The translations under genes were made by a program, and so were the position numbers. Below, piece after piece: positions 38,220 through 48,519 of a stretch of 64,000 bases of DNA (positions within the stretch are counted from its first letter, which is position 1; every line of letters begins with the position of its first letter). The notes under the pieces were generated by a model, which saw nothing but the letters and a program-made list of their open reading frames with translations, made no database searches and had not been told where the DNA came from. The stretch comes from Nitrosomonadales bacterium. Lineage in GTDB: Bacteria; Pseudomonadota; Gammaproteobacteria; Burkholderiales; Gallionellaceae. Location of the stretch: assembly GCA_016721605.1 (NCBI GenBank), contig JADKHS010000035.1, forward strand, positions 93,640 through 157,639. Reading direction: 5' to 3'.

Positions 38220-38831
38220 TTATTCACCCAGAACATCTGCCCCTTTGGGTGGCGCAAATTTGAATAATTGCGGCGATAGTTGTGGGTTGCGTTGCAGCTT
38301 CGAAAAACGAAGCACGGTAGTGTGGCCAAAGACATCTTGCAATTCCATGACCACCAGCTCGGATTGCGCGTTAAACGCCATGAGAACTTTTTCAAAGCTG
38401 GTGTCCTGCGCACGGGGCGTAGCTTGCAGCCATTCCAGGTTATCCTTGGTTCCACTATCTTTCAACTTAAAGCCGCGCTCAATTTCATTGTTACCTGACA
38501 GGAGTGCCGCCGGGCTGCTGCCCAGCGCAGCATCTATTTTTTTCACTGTGACCTGATTAAGTTCCACGTCATGCAGCCAAAATTTCTCGCCATCACCCAC
38601 GATCAATTGTTCAGAAGGCTTTTGATAGACCCAACGGAATTTTCCGGGCCGTACAAACTGCATAGTGCCGGAAGCCGACTGAATACGCTTGCCACTTTTG
38701 TCCCGAACCTCTTGGGTGAAATTAGCCTGTGCTGAATGCGTGGACGCGATGAAATTTTTCAGTTTATCGGTGGCTCCAGCATACGCGGAGAGAGGAAAAG
38801 CAAAAAATAACAAAATAAAAAACTTATACAT
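38220..38831 (-). CDS. lolA: Outer-membrane lipoprotein carrier LolA
   Basis: A 203-residue periplasmic chaperone that takes lipoproteins from LolCDE to the outer membrane. Signal peptide FFILLFFAFPLSAYAGA, then the family phrase STHSAQANFTQEVRDKSGK, QSASGTMQFVRPGKFRWVY, and a C-terminus ending FKFAPPKGADVLGE. Normal length, intact. It follows ftsK, a common order, and shares its direction. Confidence 0.94.
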   Translation of the reverse strand: MYKFFILLFFAFPLSAYAGATDKLKNFIASTHSAQANFTQEVRDKSGKRIQSASGTMQFVRPGKFRWVYQKPSEQLIVGDGEKFWLHDVELNQVTVKKIDAALGSSPAALLSGNNEIERGFKLKDSGTKDNLEWLQATPRAQDTSFEKVLMAFNAQSELVVMELQDVFGHTTVLRFSKLQRNPQLSPQLFKFAPPKGADVLGE

Positions 38832-38897
38832 ATGGCATTCCTCTCTGCATTAACCTCTCTTTGTCGGGAGAGGTTAGATGAATTTGGGTTTTACTGC

Positions 38898-41180
38898 TTA
38901 CTCCTGCCTGGCAGGCGCAATCACTTCACGGTTGCCGTTACTCTGCATGGGCGTCACCACTCCGGCACGCTCCATCTGTTCCACCAAGCGCGCAGCACGA
39001 TTGTAGCCAATACGCAAATGGCGCTGCACCAGCGAGATAGAGGCGCGACGCGATTTCACCACAATATCCACCGCCTGATCATAGAGTGCATCGGCTTCCA
39101 CGCTACCTCCACTTTCGACTTCGCCGCCCGCGTCAAGTTCATCCAACGAAGTTAGCACGCCTTCGACATATTGCGGTACACCCTGCGCCTTGAGATATTC
39201 GGCGACGCGGTGTACCTCCTGGTCGGAAACGAAAGCACCATGCACTCGCTGCGGATACCCGGTACCAGGCGGTAAATAAAGCATGTCGCCTTGGCCAAGC
39301 AATGCTTCCGCACCCATCTGATCGAGAATGGTGCGCGAATCAATCTTGCTGGATACCTGAAATGCCACACGAGTTGGCACGTTAGCCTTGATCAAGCCTG
39401 TAATAACGTCCACCGAAGGGCGTTGCGTCGCTAATACCAAGTGAATACCGGAGGCGCGCGCCTTCTGCGCCAGACGCGCAATCAACACCTTGACCTTTTT
39501 GTCTACTATCATCATCAAGTCGGCCAATTCGTCGATAAACACCACAATGAACGGTAATTCTTCCGCCGCTTCAGGGTTATCCGGAGTAAGCGTAAATGGA
39601 TTGGTCAGCGGTCGATCCGCCTTGATGGCATCACGTACCTTCTGGTTGTAACCGGCAATGTTGCGCACACCCAGTGACGACATCAGGCGATACCGCCTGT
39701 CCATTTCCTGCACGCACCAGTTGAGCGCGGACGCAGCTTCGCGCATGTCAGTCACCACGGGGGCTAACAGGTGCGGGATGCCTTCATACACGGACAGTTC
39801 GAGCATCTTGGGATCAACCAGCAACAACCGTACCTGCTGCGGCGTAGCCTTGTAGAGCAAGCTCAGAATCATGGCATTAATCGCCACCGACTTGCCGGAA
39901 CCGGTGGTACCTGCCACCAAAACATGCGGCATCTTGCCCAGATCGGCAACCACGGGTTTACCGGAAATATCCTTGCCCATCGCCATAGTGAGCGGCGAAT
40001 TCATGCCCGCGTAATCCTGCGAACTGAGAATTTCGGACAACCGCACCATCTGCCGCTTCGGATTGGGCAATTCCAACGCCATATAGGACTTGCCCGGTAT
40101 CGTTTCCACCACGCGAATGCTGACCACTGACAGTGCGCGCGCCAAATCTCTCACCAGACTCGTTATCTGGCTGCCCTTCACCCCAACGGCAGGCTCGATC
40201 TCGTAGCGTGTAATGACCGGCCCCGGATAGGCCGCCACCACTTTCACTTCCACGCAGAAATCTTTAAGTTTGCGTTCAATCAAACGTGAAGTGAATTCCA
40301 GCGTGTCAGCAGACAGCATTTCAACTTCTTGCACCGGCTGATCCAGCAGATGCAGCGGCGGTAGCGGCGAATCAGGCATTTCAGGAAACAATGGCACCTG
40401 TTTTTCTTCCGATACACGCGCAGACTGTCGCACTTCAATCAATGGCTGCTCGATATATATCGGCAGATGGTTCTCTACACGTTTTTTTTCTTCTTCTACT
40501 ACAACCTGACGCTCGCTTAATGCTTGTGCACCAACACGCTTGTCCTGCCAAGTCCGCCGAGTATTTTGCGTCCAATAATAGAAGGCTTCAAGAACTGCGC
40601 CTAATCGATCAGTAAACCGCAGCCACGACAGGCCACTAAACAAACTAAATCCGATGGCTATCAGCACCAGCAGAAATAAAGTGGCACCGGTAAACCCCAA
40701 CAAGTGCGCTAACCCGTCACCCAGCACCATGCCCAACATACCGCCTGGCGCGTGTGGCAGTGCGGCCTTCAGGGTATGCAGCCGCAACGCTTCCAATGAA
40801 CTGCTGGCCAGCAACAATACGGCAAAGCCAATTAGCGCGATCCATAGAGCACGACGATCGAACAGGCTATTTTTTGATATGCCGCGATAGTCCACCCATA
40901 TCCGCTGCAACAGGAATGCAACCCACCACCAGGCAGAGAAACCGAATACATACAGCAGTACATCCGCCAGCCAAGCGCCGAACACGCCGCCCGAATTATG
41001 TGGCACGGCACCGCTGGCACTATTCGACCAGGCAGGATCGTTTCGGTCATAACCATACAGGACGAGGATTAAATAAATTGCCACCGCAACCAGCAACAAC
41101 AAGCGCGATTCGCGCAACAATGCAGCCAATCGTCCTGATAGCGGAGAGGGTTTTTCAAGCTTGCTACTCAATAACGCCAT
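38898..41180 (-). CDS. ftsK: DNA translocase FtsK
   Basis: A 760-residue septal DNA pump that moves chromosome dimers to dif and activates XerCD. Four membrane helices in the first about 180 residues, a short linker, then the ATPase with Walker A VAGTTGSGKSVAINAMILSL, LLVDPKMLELSVYEGIPHLL, and Walker B IVVFIDELADLMM. The C-terminal winged-helix gamma domain (SISLVQRHLRIGYNRAARLV) binds KOPS sites. Intact and of usual size for betaproteobacteria, where the linker is short. Confidence 0.96.
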   Translation of the reverse strand: MALLSSKLEKPSPLSGRLAALLRESRLLLLVAVAIYLILVLYGYDRNDPAWSNSASGAVPHNSGGVFGAWLADVLLYVFGFSAWWWVAFLLQRIWVDYRGISKNSLFDRRALWIALIGFAVLLLASSSLEALRLHTLKAALPHAPGGMLGMVLGDGLAHLLGFTGATLFLLVLIAIGFSLFSGLSWLRFTDRLGAVLEAFYYWTQNTRRTWQDKRVGAQALSERQVVVEEEKKRVENHLPIYIEQPLIEVRQSARVSEEKQVPLFPEMPDSPLPPLHLLDQPVQEVEMLSADTLEFTSRLIERKLKDFCVEVKVVAAYPGPVITRYEIEPAVGVKGSQITSLVRDLARALSVVSIRVVETIPGKSYMALELPNPKRQMVRLSEILSSQDYAGMNSPLTMAMGKDISGKPVVADLGKMPHVLVAGTTGSGKSVAINAMILSLLYKATPQQVRLLLVDPKMLELSVYEGIPHLLAPVVTDMREAASALNWCVQEMDRRYRLMSSLGVRNIAGYNQKVRDAIKADRPLTNPFTLTPDNPEAAEELPFIVVFIDELADLMMIVDKKVKVLIARLAQKARASGIHLVLATQRPSVDVITGLIKANVPTRVAFQVSSKIDSRTILDQMGAEALLGQGDMLYLPPGTGYPQRVHGAFVSDQEVHRVAEYLKAQGVPQYVEGVLTSLDELDAGGEVESGGSVEADALYDQAVDIVVKSRRASISLVQRHLRIGYNRAARLVEQMERAGVVTPMQSNGNREVIAPARQE

Positions 41181-41385
41181 AGTAATAAAGCCATAGTGCG
41201 TTCATACCCCATTTTTCTTGACTATCACACCTTACAGAGAGATGAAACCTTCCCGGCTCAAGTTATCTTGGCGCGCCATGTGCGGTAACAATTATAGCTT
41301 GCGCGCGCAATCCGGCGCAGAGGCCATGCTGCTTCTGGAAGAACAAACAGTTCCATTTACAACCTCCCAACTCCAAACTGGACCG

Positions 41386-42054
41386 CTATGTTTCCTCAAG
41401 CAATTCGAGTTTGAGTTGCAAGGCCACCATCTTCGCATCCGGCTGCGGCTGCCAAGGCACCACGCCAAGTAGCGGAGCGGCCAAGCGTTGCTGCAATGCC
41501 ACAATATTGGCTTGTACCGCGAGCATCTCTGCATCCAGCACATTAGCCACCCATCCGGCACATTTTAATCCACATGTCTCAATCGCGCTTGCTGTCAGCA
41601 GCGCATGATTGAGACACCCCAAACGCATGCCCACCACCAAAATAACAGGCAAACCCAATTGCAGGGCCAGATCGGCGATGTCTTGATTGTTATTCAGCGG
41701 CACTCTAAATCCTCCTGCGCCTTCTATTATCACCACATCCGCTTGTGATGCCAGCTCGTGATATGACGTCAGGATGCGTGCAAAATCGATGCGCACACCT
41801 GCATTCTGCGCAGCAATATGCGGCGCGACAGCATTTAGAAAACTATAGGGATTGATCTGGCCATAGCTCACCAAGACATTGCTGGCCGCCTGCAATTGCC
41901 TCACATCCTGATTATGTCCGTCATCATCACAACCCACCGCCACCGGCTTCATACCGACTACGCGCTGTCCTTGCGCAGCAAAGGCATGCAGCAATGCGCA
42001 ACTGATCAGCGTCTTGCCGACGCCAGTATCAGTACCTGTTACGAAGTAACTCAT
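41386..42054 (-). CDS. bioD: Dethiobiotin synthase
   Basis: A 222-residue P-loop enzyme that closes the ureido ring of dethiobiotin. Walker A YFVTGTDTGVGKTLISCAL, KPVAVGCDDDGHNQDV, and the IIEGAGGFRVPLN loop are diagnostic. It is alone here: bioC, bioF and bioA are not in the window. The gap to ftsK (41181-41385) has no further gene. Confidence 0.94.
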   Translation of the reverse strand: MSYFVTGTDTGVGKTLISCALLHAFAAQGQRVVGMKPVAVGCDDDGHNQDVRQLQAASNVLVSYGQINPYSFLNAVAPHIAAQNAGVRIDFARILTSYHELASQADVVIIEGAGGFRVPLNNNQDIADLALQLGLPVILVVGMRLGCLNHALLTASAIETCGLKCAGWVANVLDAEMLAVQANIVALQQRLAAPLLGVVPWQPQPDAKMVALQLKLELLEET

Positions 42055-42379
42055 CTTATTCCTCGAATACGTGTGGGGTTTCCTGCGCTTAGGCTAGGGC
42101 GGTAGTTTGACGCATAGCAGGGGCTGGCGCTAAATGAACAATCGCCACAGACATAGGTCATATAAGTGATTTCAGCAAGATACATGAGGAATGCAATTAA
42201 TGAGCTAAGTCAAAATACTTAATAACTATCGCCCACTATTTACTTAAAGAATGAATGTGGTAACTGCGTTAAACCCGAAACCAAAATGAATATGCACATC
42301 GCAACGCGGATAGATCGCGACGTGCACAAAAGGAAACTTGCCTTCAAATAAACTTCCTGGAACACATTTATTTACGAAC
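42055..42379. other. Gap without recognisable gene
   Basis: About 325 bp between bioD and the CsgG-like gene. It contains no frame with a credible start or motif and no clear terminator. The part nearest the CsgG-like gene probably holds its 3' untranslated region. Confidence 0.5.
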
Positions 42380-43222
42380 TTACTCTCCGCCTTGAACACC
42401 CAGGTGACCGCCAGTTCCAAGCCCACCTTTAACCTCTTGCGCTTTGTAAGAACGCACGGCTTTCACCATATTGTTGTAAGAATCAGTAAATGCAGCAACG
42501 ATCACCTTCCCTTCTGCTGTGTTGGAATAACCTCCGCCCACCCCGCCAAGCGCACCTCCGAACAAGCCACCCAAGAATCCAAAGTCCATATTGCGTGCGC
42601 TACCCTCAGCTGCGGCTAACTGAACGCCAGAACGGTTATCAACCAAGGTCAACATGGTGCTGGACTCTTTGGCAGACATACTACCGCCCAATAGAGCACC
42701 AACGGATCCAAAGATGCCACCAAGAGCAGCACCCGCGCCTCCGGCATTCGTATTGCTGAACGTGATAGAAGGAGTCATAGAGAAGTCGGCCGCTACCATT
42801 TGTCCTTTTTGGAACTTAGAGCCCTTGCGTAACTCTCCCGATTCCGCCAATGCACGCTCCCCCATCATATTGCCCATCGCACGCCCCCGGTCTACCACCA
42901 CAAAGCAGTTAGACTGTTGAACAAGCATCTTAAGTACGGGAGTAGTGGATCCTAATTTCATTTGTCCAGTTAAGATGCCATACCATGGGGCGTTGGTATC
43001 CTCTACGACTGCCAAAGTACCCAGAGATTCAGCGCATTTTTCAAGCTTGCTGTTGGCGTTCTGTGATGTTGCGCCACCCGCAGAGCCAGTGGCGGTCGTT
43101 TTCGCTTCCTGAGACCCCATCTTCATGTCGGCACAACCCGCCAGGAAAGCACAACTCGCCATGAAAATAGAAACAACCGTTACCGTGGTTGTACGGCAGA
43201 AACCGTGAGAAACATTCTTCAT
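42380..43222 (-). CDS. CsgG/HfaB-family lipoprotein
   Basis: A 280-residue lipoprotein with signal sequence and lipobox (SIFMASCAFLAGC, acylated Cys at about 30). The body has the CsgG-like beta/alpha features LVQQSNCFVVVDRGRAMG, RALAESGELRKGSKFQKGQ and ADFSMTPSITFSN, then Gly-rich helical-hairpin segments (GGAGAALGGIFGSVGALLGG). CsgG proteins form outer-membrane export pores for curli; no csgA/B/E/F is visible here, so the substrate is unknown. Outer-membrane location inferred. Confidence 0.72.
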   Translation of the reverse strand: MKNVSHGFCRTTTVTVVSIFMASCAFLAGCADMKMGSQEAKTTATGSAGGATSQNANSKLEKCAESLGTLAVVEDTNAPWYGILTGQMKLGSTTPVLKMLVQQSNCFVVVDRGRAMGNMMGERALAESGELRKGSKFQKGQMVAADFSMTPSITFSNTNAGGAGAALGGIFGSVGALLGGSMSAKESSTMLTLVDNRSGVQLAAAEGSARNMDFGFLGGLFGGALGGVGGGYSNTAEGKVIVAAFTDSYNNMVKAVRSYKAQEVKGGLGTGGHLGVQGGE

Positions 43223-43478
43223 AATTTACCTCCCCTTAATTTTTTAATATTATCGAACGCGGTAGTGAATGACTTGTTGATTACAAATCATTTACTCATT
43301 ACGGATACAGCTGACCAAACTTTAAAACCTTAAAATTGTACCATAGTTTCAAAGCGGTACGGCCAACCCTGAGATGACACCGTGTTCATATTCAGCCTCT
43401 TTTATTAGAATTACGCATAAGCCTTGCAACCTCCGTATGTATCTATAAATCCACGCGCGTCGTAATTTTCACCACAGG

Positions 43479-44369
43479 TCAAGGTAAGGATGTGGCGCTG
43501 ATACTTGCCATCTGGTCAAACCGAGCTTTGAGCTTCTGATCTATCGTGCGCCATTGCGCAATATATTGGCTGGGCAGTTCATACCTCAGAGTGAAAACCG
43601 CCTTATTGATGGGCTTAGATATTACTGTGTTTGGTACAGGACGATAAAAGGTTTCAACTACGCAAATTGGAAATGCACTATGAAAAAAATTTTCATCAAC
43701 ACATCGAATACGCACCAGTTCGTCCGTAGGATGATCATGGCTAAAGAATATATTTGCTTTGCCGGATGGGTCGTAATAATGCAACATCCCCGGTAATTCC
43801 GGTGAATCTGGTTGCCGCTGCAATCTTTCAAAAAAATATTTAAAATAATGATCCCACGGCCTCGTATGCGTAATAGAAGCGTGCAAGTTTTGTCCCCATG
43901 CTAATTTTTCAAATTGCGCTAGATTTTCTTCCATCACTGGAGAAATATCCGGCAATATGGCGTCAATTTTGATGAAGTCAACAATCAACCTTTTCTTACT
44001 TTCAATCTGTTTTTGCGGCACATCCGACCAGCCACGTAATTGCTGGCTGTATCCTTTAAAGTTATATACAAGCGGTACATCAAAATTAACGCCATCCATA
44101 CTTACGCGAAAATTGATTTTATTAGCCTCTACTAGGTTGACGACCTTCCGTTGCGGGACAATCGACGGTTTTACTTTCCCTCGATAAAAAACAGTCTCCG
44201 CCCATATTGGTAGCTGCTGCCATGTCACCGCAGTAATCACAGCAACGGTGAAAATTCCCCATACCCATGGATTTTTGCCACGCATCCTTGCCGCTTTGGC
44301 CGCAAAAAAACCCAACAAAACGATACCCAATATAAGGGGCAGCAGTCCAATTTTGAACACCATTATCAT
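43479..44369 (-). CDS. Unknown membrane-anchored protein
   Basis: About 297 residues from ATG 44369, which has an AGGTG-like site upstream; the frame is open further but lacks a site. Two N-terminal hydrophobic helices (KIGLLPLILGIVLLGFFAA; WGIFTVAVITAVTW) anchor a soluble domain of about 230 residues with FRVSMDGVNFDVPLVYNF and FFSHDHPTDELVRIRCVD. I do not recognise the family. Probably periplasmic with a cytoplasmic N-terminus. No operon partner is evident. Confidence 0.6.
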   Translation of the reverse strand: MIMVFKIGLLPLILGIVLLGFFAAKAARMRGKNPWVWGIFTVAVITAVTWQQLPIWAETVFYRGKVKPSIVPQRKVVNLVEANKINFRVSMDGVNFDVPLVYNFKGYSQQLRGWSDVPQKQIESKKRLIVDFIKIDAILPDISPVMEENLAQFEKLAWGQNLHASITHTRPWDHYFKYFFERLQRQPDSPELPGMLHYYDPSGKANIFFSHDHPTDELVRIRCVDENFFHSAFPICVVETFYRPVPNTVISKPINKAVFTLRYELPSQYIAQWRTIDQKLKARFDQMASISATSLP

Positions 44370-44626
44370 TTCACCTGGCAAATCCTCAGATAACAATTTC
44401 CATTTTGCGCATCCGCGTTGAGCGCCGAGTTAGCTACCACCCCATAAAAAATCGGCAAGGGATACTAAACGTCACCTCCATCGACCGCATGAAGTATCCA
44501 CACTGGTCAAGAGCCATACTCCGTCCTTCTATTTTAGTCAAAAAAAATTAAATATTTTTTAATCAATATATTATACATATCACTATACATTTTTAACGAT
44601 ACCCGCAACACTCTTCTTCGACGTAA

Positions 44627-44651
44627 AAAAGGGGCGTATACGCCCCTTTTT
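44627..44651. terminator. Bidirectional Rho-independent terminator
   Basis: AAAAGGGGCGTA followed by TACGCCCCTTTTT, a perfect GC-rich hairpin with A and T tracts on both sides, 26 bp after the typA stop codon on the minus strand. It can terminate transcription from either side. Confidence 0.85.
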
Positions 44652-44676
44652 GTTCGCATTTAAGGCAAACATTTAC

Positions 44677-46482
44677 CTAACGGGAAGCACGCTTACGATC
44701 TTGTTCAGTAAGATGACGCTTACGCACACGTATAGACAACGGGGTGATTTCCACCAGCTCGTCGTCATCAATAAATTCAACAGCAGATTCTAGCGTCATC
44801 TGAATTGGCGTGGTCAAGCGCACCGCTTCATCCGTGCCGGAAGAACGTACATTGGTCAATTGCTTGCCCTTGATCGGGTTAACCACAAGGTCGTTATCGC
44901 GACTGTGTATACCAATGACCATGCCTTCATACAATTTATCCCCAGGGCTGACAAACATGCGGCCACGATCTTCCAATTTCCACAAGGCATAGGCCACAGC
45001 CTCGCCATTGTCTTGAGAAATCAGCACTCCATTATGACGACCTGGCATATCAGGCTTGACCGGGCCGTAATCATCGAATACGTGTGAGATAAGTCCGGTG
45101 CCACGGGTCATGGTCATAAAATCACCTTGAAAACCAATCAAACTACGTGCCGGAATACGATACTCCAAACGCACGCGTCCCCTTCCATCTGATTGCATGT
45201 CCTGCAAATCGCCACGCCGACGGCCTAGCTCTTCCATTACCGCACCCTGGTTTGCCTCTTCAACGTCCACAGAGAGCATTTCATACGGCTCACATTTTTC
45301 ACCATTAATTTCACGGAACACCACACGTGGTTTAGATACCGCTAATTCAAAGCCTTCCCGACGCATATTTTCCAGCAGAATGGTCAAGTGCAATTCACCA
45401 CGTCCCGACACCAGGAAAGAATCTGTCTCACCCGTTTCTTCCACGCGCAATGCCACATTAACCAACAATTCTTTAGTCAAACGATCTTTAATCTGGCGGC
45501 TAGTAACAAACTTGCCTTCTTGTCCCGCCAAGGGAGAGCTGTTCACTTGGAAGGTCATGGTCAACGTAGGCTCATCCACCTTAGGCATAGGTAAAGCTTC
45601 TGGCTGGTTAATATCGGCCAAGGTAACACCAATACCGATATCTTCGATACCGTTAACCAGAATGATGTCGCCAACACCCGCTTCCTCCATCTGTACCCGC
45701 TCAATGCCACGGAAGCCCAGCACCTGATTAACCCGCGCTTTCTTCGGCGGTTTATCGCCATTCAGCACCATAACCTCTTGACCAGGCTTAATCCGTCCCC
45801 GAGAAACACGGCCAACACCGATGCGTCCAACAAAACTGGAATAATCCAGCGCAGAAATTTGAAATTGCAACGGCCCATCCATATCGCCAACTGGCGCCGG
45901 CACATGCTTTAGCACGGTATCAAATAGCGGACGCATATCCTTGCTTGGATTCGCCAAATCCAATGTCGCGAAACCATTCAATGCTGATGCGTAGACTATC
46001 GGAAAATCCATTTGAGCTTCGGTTGCGCCAAGTTTATCGAACAAATCAAAGGTATGATCCACTACCCACTCTGGCCGTGCACCGGGGCGATCAATCTTGT
46101 TAATCACGACTATAGGACGCAAACCCAGCGCCAGCGCCTTGCGTGTAACAAAGCGGGTTTGCGGCATCGGGCCTTCCACGGCATCTACCAGCAGCAACAC
46201 GCCGTCTACCATCGACAGAACACGTTCCACCTCACCCCCAAAGTCGGCATGCCCTGGTGTGTCCACGATATTGATATGTACTCCTTCATATTCCACTGCG
46301 CAGTTTTTTGCCAGGATGGTGATGCCACGTTCTTTCTCAAGATCGTTGCTGTCCATCACACGCTCAGCGATATGCTGGTGCGCGGCAAAAGTGGCTGTCT
46401 GGGACAGCAGCTTGTCCACCATAGTGGTTTTGCCATGATCAACGTGGGCAATGATGGCGATATTACGGAGTGCACGCGACAT
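44677..46482 (-). CDS. typA: Ribosome-associated GTPase TypA/BipA
   Basis: A 601-residue translational GTPase with roles in 50S assembly and stress response. G1 IIAHVDHGKTTMVDKLL, G2/G3 KERGITILAKN and DTPGHADFGGEVERV, G4 INKIDRPGA, domain II/III, and the C-terminal RSLIGFQGDFMTMTRGTGL typical of BipA. Normal length, intact. The terminator follows directly. Confidence 0.96.
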   Translation of the reverse strand: MSRALRNIAIIAHVDHGKTTMVDKLLSQTATFAAHQHIAERVMDSNDLEKERGITILAKNCAVEYEGVHINIVDTPGHADFGGEVERVLSMVDGVLLLVDAVEGPMPQTRFVTRKALALGLRPIVVINKIDRPGARPEWVVDHTFDLFDKLGATEAQMDFPIVYASALNGFATLDLANPSKDMRPLFDTVLKHVPAPVGDMDGPLQFQISALDYSSFVGRIGVGRVSRGRIKPGQEVMVLNGDKPPKKARVNQVLGFRGIERVQMEEAGVGDIILVNGIEDIGIGVTLADINQPEALPMPKVDEPTLTMTFQVNSSPLAGQEGKFVTSRQIKDRLTKELLVNVALRVEETGETDSFLVSGRGELHLTILLENMRREGFELAVSKPRVVFREINGEKCEPYEMLSVDVEEANQGAVMEELGRRRGDLQDMQSDGRGRVRLEYRIPARSLIGFQGDFMTMTRGTGLISHVFDDYGPVKPDMPGRHNGVLISQDNGEAVAYALWKLEDRGRMFVSPGDKLYEGMVIGIHSRDNDLVVNPIKGKQLTNVRSSGTDEAVRLTTPIQMTLESAVEFIDDDELVEITPLSIRVRKRHLTEQDRKRASR

Positions 46483-46868
46483 GTTTACGACCTAAGCTAG
46501 ATAAAGGGCGCGCATTCTAGCATAAGGTCACTTCTAAACATTGGAATTCATTCCAAACCCTAATTAAAATGGTAAAAGTTATTACAGCCTACGTTTCGAT
46601 TACAGCTTATTTTTCAAGTAGGCAAAGCTCATCCAGATATATTTTCTGGCTATCATTGCTTAACCTGTGTACAATGTGCCCTTGCTGCGATATTCGTGCA
46701 GCGAAAGCTCATCGTTTTCTGACCTCTGGCGTCTCTGACGCGTCTTGCTTTTACCGGTTAGCGACGATGTTTTGCGCTGGTAGAGTCTTATGATCTCCCT
46801 ACTAAATTTTAGTGTGTGGCTTTAGCCACGCATGCGCTTTGATTTAATCATTTAATGAAGGAACAATC
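46483..46868. promoter_or_regulatory. Divergent typA/helicase region, long helicase leader
   Basis: About 386 bp between divergent typA and the DEAD-box gene, without a supportable gene. It must hold both promoters. A GUGUGGC-UUUA-GCCACGC hairpin lies at 46814-46831, 38 bp before the helicase start, so the helicase mRNA may have a structured leader. A fragment similar to the MITE end (CACTTCTAAA) lies near 46528. Confidence 0.4.
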
Positions 46869-48284
46869 GTGTCTATTGAAAACACAGTTACACCTATTAA
46901 AGTTATTACTTTTGCCTCTTTGGGATTAAACCCCTTGATCCTTAATGCCGTGGAAGAGTCTGGCTATACCGTGCCCTCGCCCATTCAGGCCGAAGCCATT
47001 CCTGAAGTGATGGCGGGTCACGATCTGATGGCATCTGCCCAGACTGGTACCGGCAAAACTGCCGCTTTCATACTGCCAGCATTACACCGCATCGCCGAAC
47101 CTGCTGCCGTGCGTAGCAAAGGCCCACGCGTGCTGGTGCTAACCCCGACGCGCGAGCTGGCACAACAGGTTTCAGACGCCGCCACTAAATACGGCAAAAA
47201 CATGCGCCTGAAAGTGGTGAGCATTCTTGGTGGCATGCCCTACCCGCTACAAAACAAATTACTATCCAGCCCAGTCGATATTTTAGTGGCCACTCCGGGG
47301 CGTTTAATTGATCACATCGAGCGCGGCCGTATCGATTTCTCACGCCTCGAAATGTTAGTGCTGGACGAAGCCGACCGCATGCTGGACATGGGTTTCATTG
47401 ATGACGTGGAGCGCATCGCCGCAGCCACCCCGGCCACACGCCAGACGCTACTGTTCTCCGCCACACTGGATGGTGTAATTGGTAACCTGGCAAAACGGCT
47501 ACTCACAAATCCAAAGCGCATAAGTGTCGCAGCTACACAGGCACGCCACGAAAATATCGAACAACGCCTAATGTATGTGGACGACATGGCACACAAAGGC
47601 CGTTTGCTGGATCACTTGCTGCGTGATGCGGGCTTGAATCAAGCGTTGGTATTCACCGCTACGAAACGCGACGCTGATGCTTTGGCTGACCAGCTGTTGT
47701 CCCAAGGACATTCTGCTGCCGCGCTACACGGCGACATGAACCAGCGCGAGCGTAACCGCACACTGGTTAGCCTGCGCCGTGGTCAAGTGCGTATTTTGGT
47801 AGCGACTGACGTAGCAGCACGTGGCATCGACGTTCCAGGTATTTCCCATGTAATCAATTTTGACCTGCCCAAGGCCGCCGAAGACTACGTGCACCGTATC
47901 GGCCGCACCGGTCGCGCTGGATCTTCCGGTATTGCCGTATCGTTTGCATCCAACCGCGATGCCGGAAACCTGCAAAAGATCGAACGCTACACCGGACAGA
48001 GCATAACCGCTCATATCGTTGCCGGTCTGGAACCCAAATTTAAACCGCGTTCACAGCCCTCCAGCACACGTGGCAAACCCGGCGGATTCGGACGCCACAC
48101 TTCCCCCGATAGCCGCCATGCTCATACCGATGGCGCTCGACGTGAAGGTCAATCCCACAATCGTTTCGGCGCAAATGCACCGCGGCGTAATGGCAACACC
48201 GGCAACACAAGTCCTGCTGGCCAGGAACGTCGTCCGGCAAGTAACTTCTCGAATGGGCGCGGCTACAACAGCGGCAACCGTTAA
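46869..48284 (+). CDS. rhlE: DEAD-box RNA helicase (RhlE type)
   Basis: A 471-residue ATP-dependent RNA helicase. Motifs in order: Q motif region TFASLGL...SPIQAEAIP, I AQTGTGKT, Ia PTRELA, Ib TPGR, II DEAD, III SAT, V ARGIDVP, VI HRIGRTGR. The C-terminal about 90 residues are low-complexity, rich in Arg, Gly, Asn and Ser, typical for RNA binding in RhlE-type proteins. Start GTG 46869 follows a GAAGGA site. RhlE versus other RhlE/CsdA-like paralogues cannot be settled by eye. Confidence 0.9.
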   Translation: MSIENTVTPIKVITFASLGLNPLILNAVEESGYTVPSPIQAEAIPEVMAGHDLMASAQTGTGKTAAFILPALHRIAEPAAVRSKGPRVLVLTPTRELAQQVSDAATKYGKNMRLKVVSILGGMPYPLQNKLLSSPVDILVATPGRLIDHIERGRIDFSRLEMLVLDEADRMLDMGFIDDVERIAAATPATRQTLLFSATLDGVIGNLAKRLLTNPKRISVAATQARHENIEQRLMYVDDMAHKGRLLDHLLRDAGLNQALVFTATKRDADALADQLLSQGHSAAALHGDMNQRERNRTLVSLRRGQVRILVATDVAARGIDVPGISHVINFDLPKAAEDYVHRIGRTGRAGSSGIAVSFASNRDAGNLQKIERYTGQSITAHIVAGLEPKFKPRSQPSSTRGKPGGFGRHTSPDSRHAHTDGARREGQSHNRFGANAPRRNGNTGNTSPAGQERRPASNFSNGRGYNSGNR

Positions 48285-48307
48285 GCATTAAACGTTTTTC
48301 GCTAAAA

Positions 48308-48338
48308 ACAAAAAGGCATGCCTAGGCATGCCTTTTTT
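48308..48338 (+). terminator. Rho-independent terminator of the helicase gene
   Basis: GGCATGCC-TA-GGCATGCC preceded by A5 and followed by T6, 23 bp after the helicase stop. A compact hairpin with U tract; A and T tracts on both sides make it potentially bidirectional. Confidence 0.85.
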
Positions 48339-48519
48339 ATTTCTGCTGGTAATCATACTGATGGGTCGCCTCTATACACTCAAAGTTCATCCAAATGCCA
48401 AGGGCAGAAAAAATTTGTGAGCATCTTCTGCTTGCCTCACTTCCATACTACAAAGCTGGAAATCAAATGGCCTCACTAGGCAGATTGCTCGGATAGCTGC
48501 TTTTTAAAGGCATCCTGTT

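Noticed and set aside
45197..46500. Plus-strand frames of about 110-180 residues opposite typA
   Set aside because: Antisense to an intact, highly conserved GTPase gene; Ser/Arg-rich shadows.
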